Shown here one piece after another: positions 1 through 10,126 of a stretch of DNA of 60,000 bases. Source of the stretch: Adiantum capillus-veneris (Eukaryota > Streptophyta > Polypodiopsida > Polypodiales > Pteridaceae). The position numbers and the translations under genes were made by a program. The DNA lies in assembly GCA_014529385.2 (NCBI GenBank), contig CM043952.1:59567119-59627118 (forward strand), in the 5' to 3' direction. Each line of letters opens with the position of its first letter. Position 1 is the stretch's first letter. A model generated the notes under the pieces. It was not told the origin of the DNA and searched no databases. It worked only from the letters and a program-made list of their open reading frames with translations.

Positions 1-291
1 TTAGATTTAGATCATATATACAATGAAATATTTATACACAAAAAGGCCATAATATACTTTTCTTTTTTTTAAAATTTAATTTTTTGGCTCAACTAGCACA
101 GTGATTAGCTAATTGAGGGGTTTTAAGAAGATATGGGGAAAGTCCCATAACCCACACACGCCTATGTACAGTGAAAGCGTGAGGATAACCACATTGTTTG
201 AGTGATTTGATAGGGTGAGGTAGCTCACTATGACAATTTTGAATAGAAAAAAAATGGCTATCATTAGCCCTCCTCCAGGATGATGGTATAT

Positions 292-1058
292 TCATGTTCC
301 ATCATAAAGCATCTTTTCCAAAGAGAGTGCTTCTAAGTCCTTCACAAGATTTTCATTGTTTGGCCCCTTGGCATTTTGGCTCGAGTTACACTCATGCTTC
401 ATGCAACAAAACCTACATGAGATAGTTGTCTTTTGACAAATCTTTGGTAGATCCTTTGGTAGAAGGCGACTCAAATAAGGCTTTAACTGATACCCATTTA
501 CCTTCTTGGAGTGCTCTTTACCATTCAAGTCCATAAGATGGTAGTAACTTGAATTGAAAGCCTTCTTGACTATGTATGGCCCCCTGGCTGGCCCTTGCCA
601 TCTAGTTTCAAACTTGGCATCAAAACGATTTTCAAGTTGATTGCCATACCTTAGCACAAGCTCTCCTTATTTGATGCCTTTGTCCTTGAGTTTCTTGTCA
701 AGCTTCTCCTTTGCTTGTGTAGCTTTTCTCTTGAGCACTCATATGCTGCTTCTTTTTTCCACTCAAGATCAACTAAGGTAAGAAGTCAATCCATCCATAC
801 CTCTTGATCATCTTATGCACCTCTACTATGAAGCCACATCGTTGGGATGTTGAGCTCGACAGGCTAAAAATCCTCTTGACCATAGACAAAGTGAAATGGT
901 GTGAGCTGCGTGGCTTCCCTATATGTGGTTTGATACGCCCACAAGGCACCATCCAAGAAGTCATCCCACAGCTTTGTCTTGTTTTGCACCATCTTTCTAA
1001 TGATGCATGCAATGACACCATTAGACTTCTCAACCGTAGCACTTGGAGTTGTATGCAT
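292..1058 (-). pseudogene. Ty3/gypsy integrase C-terminal relic
   Basis: Two blocks on the - strand look like the end of a gypsy polyprotein. At 864-1058 the peptide carries 'WAYQTTYREATQLTPFHF' and 'VYGQE', the usual end of the integrase core, where the host chain normally reads TPF.LVYG. At 292-657 comes the post-integrase segment, with 'RWQGPARGPYIVKKAF' and a 'NGYQLKPYL' ending as found in plant gypsy elements that lack a chromodomain. The two blocks are in order but in different frames, with stops between them, so the element is dead. No reverse transcriptase or LTR is seen next to it. Bases 1-291 hold only a short anonymous open frame (89-295, -) that I cannot assign. Confidence 0.75.
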
Positions 1059-1291
1059 GCATTAGTCTTTCTCCTCATGCGCATAAGACATGCATCCTTT
1101 TCGTAAACAAAGGTCACCAATCGTGCTCATAAATAGTTTTGAACTGAGGCCTACATGTTTGCTTGTCTACTTTACCAAAGTCAAGCTTTGCATGCATCAT
1201 ACTGTAGCACTTGGAGCTGTAGGCATTAGTCTTTCTCTGTGTAATCTTAAGCTCATCCTCTTTACTGTACAGTAAAGTTGTAGGCTTCAAG

Positions 1292-2435
1292 ATGAAGTCA
1301 CATGCACGTGGTTTACCAAGGCACAAGACCGGGAAGGGAACAATATCTGAACTTGAACTTCAAGATCAAACCCCTCCAACCAATGAGCAAGCTACGTGAA
1401 GCAGTCCATCAAAAAGTGGAGGTAAAGACTGTGCTTGGCACTCTGGAATGCGTTGCATCCAACTCAAAGTTGTCAACAAAGTCATCAAAAGGTATGCATC
1501 TGTATGTTTTGCATTGTTTTTTTCATTGCTTCAATGTTTGCAAAGGTGGGCTTTCAACAAGCTCTTTTTTTTTGTGCTTGCAGCATTGGACTACCCACGC
1601 TATCAAGATTTTGCTTTTCGGTCGAGGAACTGCATGAGGAGTATGGGCTCAGCCTCGAGGGGAAGCTACCTAAAGAGCTCATAGATAAAGATATCCCCAA
1701 TGCGGAGTGGCTGAATGTCTTTAAGTGCCTACACAAGAAAAGTACAAAGCTATTTCTCAACCATGTGAGAGATGAATTTGTTGACAACTGTCGGCTTTTG
1801 TACCAGAAGGTATATCAAGAAGCCCCATCCAATGGCGAGCTGCTAGCAAAATTTGCACAAAGTTTCATGTATGAGAGGTGTCCAAGAGCAGCAACAAGTG
1901 ATCCAACTGGACATCGGATTGCATGGGCAAGGTTTGGTGGTAGTGTCCTTGAAAATTGCAAGATGCAAAAAGGGGATTGGAGCAGAAGTTCAACAAGTTC
2001 CACACCAATTATGGCTTGATAGGTGTCTTCAAATAGACATCTATCTGTGACAGTGCCTTGTCATCAATACCAACAATATCGGCAAGCAAGACATTAGAGA
2101 TGCCAATGTATATTCAGTTGGTGCTTAGCATGGAGGAGGGACTTAGTGGGCAGGAGAATGAGCAAAAAAGGTTGTTGGACGAGGTGAAAGTGCAGCTCTA
2201 GGAAAAGAGGGACCTATGGCTTAGAAATGAAGGGCATTTTTCTGCTTAAAATGACTTCTACAGGGAATTGAACCAACTAAACGAGGAGTTGGAGGTGCTC
2301 AAGACCTCACCTGATTCAGATCCACAAGAGGTAGACCACAAAGAGGTAGAGTTCACAACTATCACCAAGTTGTTGTCCAAGGAAGGTGCCACTACTGATT
2401 CAGGGCATCTTAAAGAAGATTTGGACTCCTTGCAT
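1292..2435 (+). pseudogene. Old copy of gene A, exons 1-2
   Basis: This is the 5' part of a broken paralogue of the gene at 4114-7976. Exon 1 can be read from ATG 1292 to 1491 (basic, one in-frame TGA near 1397), followed by a 92 bp GT-AG intron (1492-1583). Exon 2 (1584-2435) encodes the same unrecognised domain as the younger copy: 'ELHEEYGLSLEGKLP' versus 'ELHDEYGLSMEGVLP', then 'LNHVRDEF', 'CRLLYQKVYQ' and 'GHRIAWARFG'. A one-base deletion after the domain and later stops break the frame. A glutamate- and leucine-rich coiled-coil stretch (2268-2435) follows. Exon 2 ends at a strong GTAAG donor (2436) in phase 0, as in the younger copy. The following tandem array is its intron 2. The function of the domain is unknown. 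Confidence 0.78.
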
Positions 2436-3762
2436 GTAAGATTGTTGCTCAAAGTGCCTAGAAGTGTTTTGTGGTAAATTCAAATTGCTCAATAGATAAG
2501 TAGAATGTGTTGACCAAGTGGTTAGACTTCAGACTAGAAGTGCTTCATGTTATGAAGTGCTTTGAGATAGGTCTAAACTCCTTACTTGGTGTAGAAAATG
2601 ATGACCAAGTGGTTAAAAAAAGCTTCATAGTGCTCACTGGTCCCTAGAAAGTGCTTACAAATGCCTTAAAAGAACCTAAAAGTGCTTTGAAGTGCTCAAT
2701 GGTGCCTACAATATGCTTGAAAATTCTCGATAACTGGTAAGAAAGTGTTTCAAAGTGCTTCAAAGTGTTGAAAGGGTTCTTCAAAGTAATTTGAAGTTCT
2801 TTGATATAGCTCTATACTTCTTACTAGGTGGTTATGAAGTTTTGACCAAGTGGTAAGGATTGAGTGAATAGACTGTTTTGAAGTGCTCCACAATGCTGAA
2901 TGGTGCTTAGAAAGTACTTCAAAGTGCTTTCAAGGAATCAATCAGCACTTTGAAGCACTTAAACTCCTCACAAGGAGCACATAGTGTTGACTAGGTGGTA
3001 AGAAAGTGCTTTGAAGTGCTCAATGTTGCTTAATAGTTGGTCAGAAAGTGATTTGAAATGCTTTATGGTGCAAAGAAAGTGGTAACGAGGTGGTTAGAAA
3101 GTGCTCTAAAATACTCAATGATGCCTAAAATATGCTTGAAAGTGCTTAAAATGTGGTCAAAAAGTGGTAAGAAAGTGCTTGAAAGTATTGAAAGGGTCCT
3201 TGAATTTACTTTGAAGTGCTTTGACATAGCTCTATACTATTTACTAGGTGGTTATAAAGTTTTGACCAAGTGGAAAGGATTGAGTGAAGATATTGCTTTG
3301 AAGTTCTCACAATACTAAATGGTGCTTATAAAGTACTTCAAAGTGCTTTCAAAGAACCAATTTTCATTCTCAAGCACTTTAACTACTCGCAAGGAGTAAA
3401 AGTGGTGACTAGGTGGTAAGAAAGTGCTTTGAAGTGCTCATTCTTGCTCAATAAGTGGTCAGAAAGTGATTTGAAATGCTTTATGGTGCCAAGAAAGTTG
3501 TGACCAGGTGCTTAGAAAGTGCTCAATGGTGCCTACAATATGCTTGAAAGTGCTTAATAGGTGGTCAGAAAGTGGTGAGAAAGTGTCCTTGAAAGTACTT
3601 TGAAGTACTTTGACATAGCTCTTAAATGCTTACTAGGTGGTTATGAAGTTTAGACCAAGTGGTAAGGATTTAGTGAAGAGACTTCTTTGAAGAGCTCCAC
3701 AATGCTAAATGGTGCTTAAAAAGTACTTCAAAGTGCTTTCAAGGAACCAATCTGCACTCTAA
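2436..3762 (+). repeat. Tandem array in intron 2 of the old gene A copy, left part
   Basis: The stretch is built from diverged units with the core 'AAGTGCTTTGAAGTGCTCAA', mixed with 'TAGGTGGTTAGAAAGTG' and 'GACCAAGTGGTAAGGATT'. A higher-order period of about 400 bp is visible: blocks beginning 'ATTGAGTGAA' or the like recur near 2867, 3276 and 3668. The array stops abruptly at 3762, where the terminal inverted repeat of the DNA transposon begins, and resumes at 15209. It follows a GTAAG donor and is therefore read as an intron of the old gene. The open frame at 3058-3318 is only the repeat read in frame. Confidence 0.8.
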
Positions 3763-3793
3763 AGGGTGAAAGCATGGTTTGGTGGTACAAAAA
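3763..3793 (+). repeat. Left terminal inverted repeat
   Basis: 31 bp that pair with 15178-15208. The inner half reads GGTTTGGTGGTACAAAAA. The only mismatch is the sixth base (G here, C in the partner). The outer edge borders the tandem array that ends in CTCTAA. Confidence 0.88.
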
Positions 3794-4113
3794 AGGGATC
3801 TATTTTGCTTCTACCTGGTTGGTACTTCTACATATGTCCACACTTTGGAGGGAACCTTTTTTTTCATCTATGTTAAAGAATGGTAGGAGGGAAATTTGTA
3901 TGATTTAAACTTTCCGTGAAAGAAAACGTGGGTGGGGCAATAAGTAATGCGAGTGGTGTTTTGAAACCGTGCCAAAAGTCCCATCATAGACTGCGTTTGT
4001 GAGTGGCGCAGCTGCTTAACACATTTTCCAGCTTCCGCCTTCTTACTACATCGCCTTCTGCAAACCACTACAGTTGCAGGTAACAAGCTCCCCGGCTACT
4101 CACAATCAGGAAG

Positions 4114-7100
4114 ATGAGGACGCCAGCGAGGAAATCAGCAGCCAAAGCGTCACCAGACAATGGGAAAAAGAAGAAGAGGACAATGGATGCAAAATCCCCT
4201 CGGAACATCGACACCCCAAATACGAGGGCTAGCAAGGGGGCCTCCTTTGTGGAGAGGGAGAAACCTGTTGTGTCCATGGAGACTTCATTTAAGCCAGGGC
4301 CTCTTTTTGCCGATGATGAGACTCCACGGTCATCTACAACATCTAAAGGTAGGTGCTATGAGAGCTGTGCATTTTTTGGTGATTTACCATTTTATTTTCC
4401 ATGCATGCAAGCTTCTGCATGTCTTTTATCTGATGAGGTCTGCATTTTCTTTTTCTGCATGCAGCAAGTATATGTGCATGTTTGGGATCTTCTTAGGAAT
4501 TTATGGTTTAGGAAAGTTACAAAGTTACATGTATAAGCTGCTCTTTAGATTGCTAACTTGCATGCATGCAAGTGCAAAAATCAGTATATGTTGTGCATGA
4601 GCATAGCACAAAGTTGAAGCTCAGTAGGGATGTCAGCATAACCAAATTTGGTTAGTACCAAATTTGGCACTAACCAGTACCAAATTTGATACTAACCACT
4701 ATCAAATTTGGCTTTGTACACAACTGAATTTTGCAATTGTCACCTGAATGAGATACATTCATTTCATTCCATGTGTTTTGTTTTGCACAACTGAAATGAG
4801 GCATATAATGAGGGCATGTCTTTACTTGCATGTTGTTTCCACATCGCAGGAAAAAACAAGATGGAGGAGTACCCTATCTTGACAAAGTTATGCTATACAT
4901 CACAAGAGCTTCATGATGAGTATGGACTGAGCATGGAGGGGGTGCTGCCAAAGGATCTTACGGAAGATGACATCCCCGATGACCAGTGGCTCACTGTATT
5001 CAGGCATTCCAACCAGAAGAAGACAAAGATTTACTTAAATCACGTGCAGCCACGGCTTCAGGATGAATGCAGGTTTCTGTTCCATAAGGTGTACCAAGCC
5101 CCACCATCATGTGGGGAGATCACTACAAAATTTGCCCGCTGTTTTGCATATGAGAAGTGTCATGTAGCCACAAAGAACCCTGCGGGCCACAGGGTTGCAT
5201 GGGCCAGGTTTGGTGAGAGTGTACTCAACATGTGTTCCTCCTGACCAGGAGGCCTGGAAAAGAAGGTTGAGAATTGGCGAAAGGCAAACGATGCGTCCCA
5301 AGGAGGCCACCCGTCAAATACCAAGAAGCCCCGACTTACACCAGTCGGTAGTATGCCCCCTACACAGAAAGTCCCCACACAGCGTCATTAGGAGAAGACA
5401 CCTGATTATATTTCGGATCTTGAAGCTATGGTTGCAGAGTCCCTCGGACATGTGTCGGGGTAGCCGATAGGCTGAAAGAGCTGACAATGTCTCTGAAGCA
5501 GAAGAAGGAAACACTCTTGAGGGCAGAGGGTTCCAATAAACTTGTCAAGCAGATTATGGATGACATAAAGAAATATGAGACCCAACTAGAAACACTGAGA
5601 GAGGCCAACATTGGCGATGACGCAAAAATCAATGTGATAGAAGCTGATTTGGCTGCCAGTCGAAGGATGCTACGTCGATACGGAATCAGTGAAGATACTT
5701 CATTGCTCGACAAGGAGATTCTAGAGCAACAGGTGCTGGTAGTTTTGGGAGTTTTTGGTAGAACTGTTTATGCTTGGTTTGGTGGGATTGGTAGTGTTAG
5801 GTACATTTGGTAGAACTGTTTATGCTTGGTTTGGTGGGATTGGTAGTGTTAGGTACCTTTGATAGAACTGTTTATGCTTGGTTTGGTAGGATTGGTAGTA
5901 TTAGGTACTCATGGTAGAACTGTTTTTATTCTAGGTAGTTTATGGTTTCCTTCTGTCTTATGGTTTGGTATTTCTGGTACTATGAAGAAGTTTTGGTACT
6001 TTAAGGTACTTTTTGAAAGTGCTGCAAAAGGTGTTATGGTAGTTTTATTCTGATAGCTTTGGTAGTTTTGTTAGTTTTGGTACTTTTAGGCACTATTTGA
6101 AAGTGCTGCAAAAGTGTAATTGGTAGTTTGATTTTGGTAATTTTGGTAGTTTTGGTAGTTTTTGAAAGTGCTGCAAAAAGTGTTTCTTTGGTAGTCTTGG
6201 TAGTTTGGTTGTTTTGGTACTATTTGAAAGTTTGATTTTGGGAGTTTTGGTACTTTTGGTACTTTTAGATACTATTTGAAAGTGCTGCAAAAAGTGGCAT
6301 CTGTAGTTTGATTTGGTAGTTTTGGTAGTTTTGGTACTTTTAGATACTATTTGAAAGTTCTGCAAAAAGTGGGTTTGGCAGTTTGATTTTGGTAGTTTTG
6401 GTAGTTTTGGTACTATTTGAAAGTGCTGCAAAAAGCTTGTTTGGTAGTTTGATTTTGGTAGTTTTGGGTACTTTTAGGTACTATTTGAAAGTGATGCAAA
6501 AAGCTTGTTTGGTAGTTTGATTTTGGTAGTTTTGTTACTTTTAGGTACTATTTGAAAGTGCTTCAAAAAGTGGCTTTTGGTAGTTTTGGTACTTTTAGGT
6601 ACTATTTGAAAGTGCTGCAAAAAGTGGCTTTTGGTAGTTTTGATAAGGTTTGGGTAGTTTAGTTCTGCATTGAGGGTATTTATATGTTTTTGGTATTATA
6701 TGATTCCCGAGTTTGGTAGTTTTTGGTAGTTTTGGTGGTTTTGGTAGTTTGGGTTCTGTTTCGTAGTACAGTACTTAGAAGTACCAGTCTCGGTATGACT
6801 TCTTGGTAGTTTTTGAAACTAATTGGGACCAATGGTTGTCAACACGATGAGTATAACACTCTAGAGAAAAAATGGAAGGAAGGTCAAGAGCATACCCTAT
6901 TTGTGAAGGAGATGTTGTCTGATATCAGACTTGGGAAGAGGTTCCTACTATATCCTAGGCCCCAGGTTAATGATTCGGTAAATGTGATCCCGGTGTTTGG
7001 TATGTGTGTTGCATGCGGTGAGCCCTTGGAGTGCGCACATGTAGTCGGAACCTTCATGCTAGAGTGCCGACACCAGTATCATCCCTTGTGCTTCAGTGCT

Positions 7101-7976
7101 CTGTTACAAAGGAGGGATCAGTGTGTCAATCTGGGTTGTAATATAGTAATCTCTGATTTGGCAAAGTCCTGGGCCAGTGGGCTTCAAGTTGTCAAGAGTA
7201 AGTATGTGTGCATTTTTGAATACATATGCACACTTGCAACTCAGTGAGGTTTTCATACAAGGTAGTATGTGTTGTCTTTCTTTGTGTTTGCAGAGGAGCA
7301 GGATGCTGCAGTTGCTGACCAGCACGCCACAAAGTCGGCTGCAAGTCGAATATGGGACGTGTATGAGGTGACAAGGGAGATATCAGACGTTCTCCACGAT
7401 CTGAAGCAAGGTAATTCTGTAGGAAAAGACAATGTGACAGGGCAAAGATGTGAGGCAACAGGTGACAGCGAAAGTAAAAGTGAGGAGGAGGCCAGAGATG
7501 ATAAAAAGACAGGTGACAGCGAATGTAAAAGTGAGGAGGAGGCCAGATATGGTAAAAAGACTAAGGACAAGGAGGAAGGTAAAGTCCCTGTTGTTGTGGA
7601 GCTGGATGCGGAGGAAAGCCAAGATGATGCCAACACAAAGCTCGATGAAGCAACGGCCAAGAAGGGAGAGGAAGAACCCACAAAGGGGGGTGTTGGGGAG
7701 GGGGTGGAAACCACAAAGGGGAGTGAAGGGGAGGTCAAAGAGGGGTCGGAAGGCAACAAAGATTGGAGGGAGGCCGAGGATGAGCAGGAAGAAGTACTTG
7801 CGAACGATACTGTTGTGGACAGCACCGACGGGGGCGTTGACTCTACTGCTGCCGATGCTGTTTCGAAGCGGAGAGGTGATTCCCCTGATTCCGTGACCTT
7901 GCAGGAACTTTTTTGTTTGCAGAGAAAGAAGCGCAATCACGCCCGTGATCAATTATCCCGTGCATGCAAACTATAG
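4114..7976 (+). CDS. Gene A: novel domain, coiled coil, RING-H2-like, acidic tail (multi-exon)
   Basis: Proposed exons are 4114-4348, 4850-5732, 6810-7197 and 7294-7976, with GT-AG introns whose phases fit (1, 0, 1). Exon 1 is basic (KKKKR near residue 20), suggesting nuclear targeting. Exon 2 holds an unrecognised domain of about 120 residues ('ELHDEYGLSMEG', 'KIYLNHVQPRLQDECRF', 'GHRVAWARFGESV') and then a coiled coil (5487-5732). Exon 3 has a RING-H2-like finger: CVAC, then CRHQYHPLC, then C-x4-C where C-x2-C is usual. Exon 4 is acidic, with a repeated 'ESKSEEEAR' or 'ECKSEEEAR' block. The old copy keeps the same order and ends in the same RA..KL stop. Exon 2 has an in-frame TGA (5242), a TAG (about 5389) and a frame change near 5450, so this copy may be disabled or my exon map incomplete. 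E3 ligase activity is an inference only. Confidence 0.7.
5733..6809 (+). repeat. Minisatellite intron of gene A
   Basis: About 1.08 kb between a GTGCTGG donor and a GGTAG acceptor, in phase 0. It is almost wholly built from 'TTTGGTAGTTTTGGTAC' and 'TATTTGAAAGTGCTGCAAA' units, with an approximate period of 80-100 bp. The GAAAGTGCT motif also appears in the array that fills the matching intron of the old copy (2436-3762), so the two arrays may be distantly related. Open frames here (for example 6093-6431, -) are repeat shadows. Confidence 0.8.
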
Positions 7977-7992
7977 CCAGTGAGAATCTATT

Positions 7993-8260
7993 GTATTCCG
8001 CACTTTGTGCTTTTTAGTAACTGAGTCAACTTGATTTTTTGGCCCTGAGCTTTATCTGTTCTCTCTATCTAGTTTTGTGTTGGTATGTTACCTTTCGTTA
8101 CATTATTGTTTAAGTTGTTCTCACTATATGTGCATTATAGTACCAAATTTGGTACTTTTTGGTACTGTTGAACCTGGGTGCACGTCTGTCCACTATTACA
8201 GTACCAATTTGGTACTTCTTGAACTTGCGATTTCAGATAGTCCTTATCACTTGTGCAATA
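7993..8260 (+). repeat. Left arm of long inverted repeat around gene B
   Basis: About 265 bp running from GTATTCCGCACTTTGTGC, through TTTTTTGGCCCTGAGC and GTTGGTATGTTACCTTTC, to the 'GGGTGCACGTCTGTCC' unit. Its reverse complement, roughly 85-90% alike by eye, lies at 9738-10068. It occupies the gap between the gene A stop and the first recognisable exon of gene B. Confidence 0.82.
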
Positions 8261-8319
8261 CAGTACCAAATTTGGTAGTTTTTGGACCAGTTTTCTGTTT
8301 TAGACATGATGTTTGCACT

Positions 8320-9201
8320 GTGTATTTGTCCCCACTCATTATGTTTGTTGGTGATGTAGTAAGTTGGTGGCTAGACGAGACACTGGCAAGCACATTGTTG
8401 CAGCTTGATGTGGCTGCTAGACGCGGGCGGATGATTGTGCTTGATCTTAATGGCGTGCTACTAACCAGCTGCAGCGAAATCCCTGAGGAACTTGAGTGCC
8501 TGCCAAAGGAGCACACGCCACGGGTAGTCTATCTCCAAAAGAATGTAATTTGTCTTGTAAGGCCGGATGCGGAGCAGTTCATCCTACGGCATAAACAGAA
8601 AGCCAGCCTAGTGTTGTGGTCTTGCTGTAGAAGGGAAAAACTGTTACACATGGTGAACGCGTGCTTCCCCAACCATAGAAGGCAAAAATATTTTGCAGAT
8701 AAAGCATGCCCGCTTTGAATGTTGCAGGACATAAGTTACGCATACCTCTAACCTCGTTTTTTGGCCTCAACAGATATTCTCTCCCAAGAGGACTTTGAAA
8801 TATGGCGGCCCTGTATGTCAGAGGTGCCGGTTGTGCCCAAACATATGGGCGATAAGCCCGTTTTCCTGAAGGAGCTACGGACGCTGTGGGCAAGGCACCC
8901 GAAGTACGATGCCAGCAACACTATTCTTGTAGATGATTGTAGATACAAGTCTCTTAAAAATGACTATGAAAACTGTATGGCAATCCAATCATACGATCCC
9001 ATGGTAGTAGGAACCGATTACCCGTTTTACTTGCTGGATTTTGTTTTGCCTTGGTTGCTCGGGTGGATAAGGGATCGGTACCCAACAGTGTACACTCGCA
9101 AAAACCCAGTCTTTGACACTGAAGACGATATTTCTGGGTACATTACTGATTACTTCATACAGATGGAGGGGTACTCCTATAAATTTGATCCCCCGAGGTA
9201 G
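8320..9201 (+). CDS. Gene B: FCP1/HAD phosphatase-like protein
   Basis: Two coding blocks, about 8320-8715 and about 8770-9201, make an FCP1-like (NLI-interacting-factor type) HAD domain. Motif I is 'MIVLDLNGVLL', where the family norm is DxDxT/V, so the second Asp (the general acid) is Asn. Then follow 'VRPDAEQFIL' and 'LVLWSCC', the usual middle block, and 'KELRTLWARH' with 'NTILVDDC', the motif IV double Asp with its usual preceding helix. The family dephosphorylates phosphoserine or phosphothreonine on nuclear proteins, but the Asn makes catalysis uncertain. The junction between the blocks was not resolved: an in-frame TGA lies at 8716 and an AG acceptor near 8773. The N-terminal start is uncertain (an in-frame ATG lies at 8341). 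Fusion with gene A by splicing cannot be excluded. Confidence 0.75.
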
Positions 9202-9737
9202 CAGATTGCCATAATCATGTAAATAGTGGAATTTTGTAACCCGATATTATACATAATGGAAAACCACTTCTCTTGTTTAGACTGTCTTGGTATCTTGATC
9301 TCTACTGTTGAAACCTCTTACTAATTCTATTGAAACCTCTTGGAGCTAACCAGGTTGTCCAACATTTTAATTTTTGGGGCAGATAGCATCTATGGTTGGC
9401 ATACCTTTCATGTTATCAACGTAGTTCTAGACATTGCTCAAGGTGGTCGTATCAAATACGAATAGACAAACTGAAAAATACCAAGAAATAAAGTAAACCA
9501 TAAGTGATACAACAAGTTCAAGGAGTACCAAATTGTACCAAATTTGGTACTGTAATAGTGGACAGGAGTGCATCCAAGTTCAACACAGTACCAAAAAGTA
9601 CCAAATTTGGTACTGTAATAGTGGACCGACGTGCACCCAAGTTCAGCAGTACCAAAAAGTAGAGATATAGTGAGGACAACTGAAACAGTAATGTAATGAA
9701 AGATAACATACCAACACAGAACCAGATAGAGCAATAA
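9202..9737. repeat. Spacer and extra repeat units between gene B and the transposase gene
   Basis: Bases 9202-9470 show nothing recognisable; the 3' end of gene B must lie here. From about 9480 a unit containing 'ATAGTGGACAG', 'CACCCAAGTTCAACAGTACC' and 'ACCAAATTTGGTAC' begins. It is a partial duplicate of the arm at 9738-10068. The overlapping open frames on - (9438-9978) are this repeat read through and not genes. Confidence 0.7.
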
Positions 9738-10068
9738 AGTAAACCATAAGTGATAGAGCAAGTTCAAGCAGTTCCAATTTGGTACTGTAATAGTGGACAG
9801 ACGTGCACCCAAGTTCAACAGTACCAAAAAGTACCAAATTTGGTACTGTAATAGTGGACAGAGAAGCACCCAAGTTCAACAGTACCAAAATGTACCAAAT
9901 GCACATATAGTGAGGACAACTGAAACGGTAATGTAATGAAAGGTAACATACCAACACAGAACTAGATAGAGAGAACACATAAAGCTCAGGGCCAAAAAAT
10001 CAAGTTGACTCAGTCACTAAAAAGCACATAGTTGAATCAGTCACTAAAAAGCACATAGTGCGGAATAC
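9738..10068 (-). repeat. Right arm of long inverted repeat around gene B
   Basis: Reverse complement of 7993-8260, with an extra local duplication of 'CAGTCACTAAAAAGCACATA' near 10011-10058. With the left arm it brackets gene B, giving a loop of about 1.5 kb. A transcript crossing both arms could fold back on itself. Confidence 0.82.
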
Positions 10069-10126
10069 ACTTGGTACTGCTGACTACCAGATTTGGTATT
10101 ATTGACTACCGGATTCAGTTGTTCAA

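Noticed and set aside
9438-9978. Overlapping - strand open frames of up to 143 codons
   Set aside because: They are the 'GTACCAAATTTGGTAC' repeat units read through, with the same peptide words repeated in each frame. No domain.
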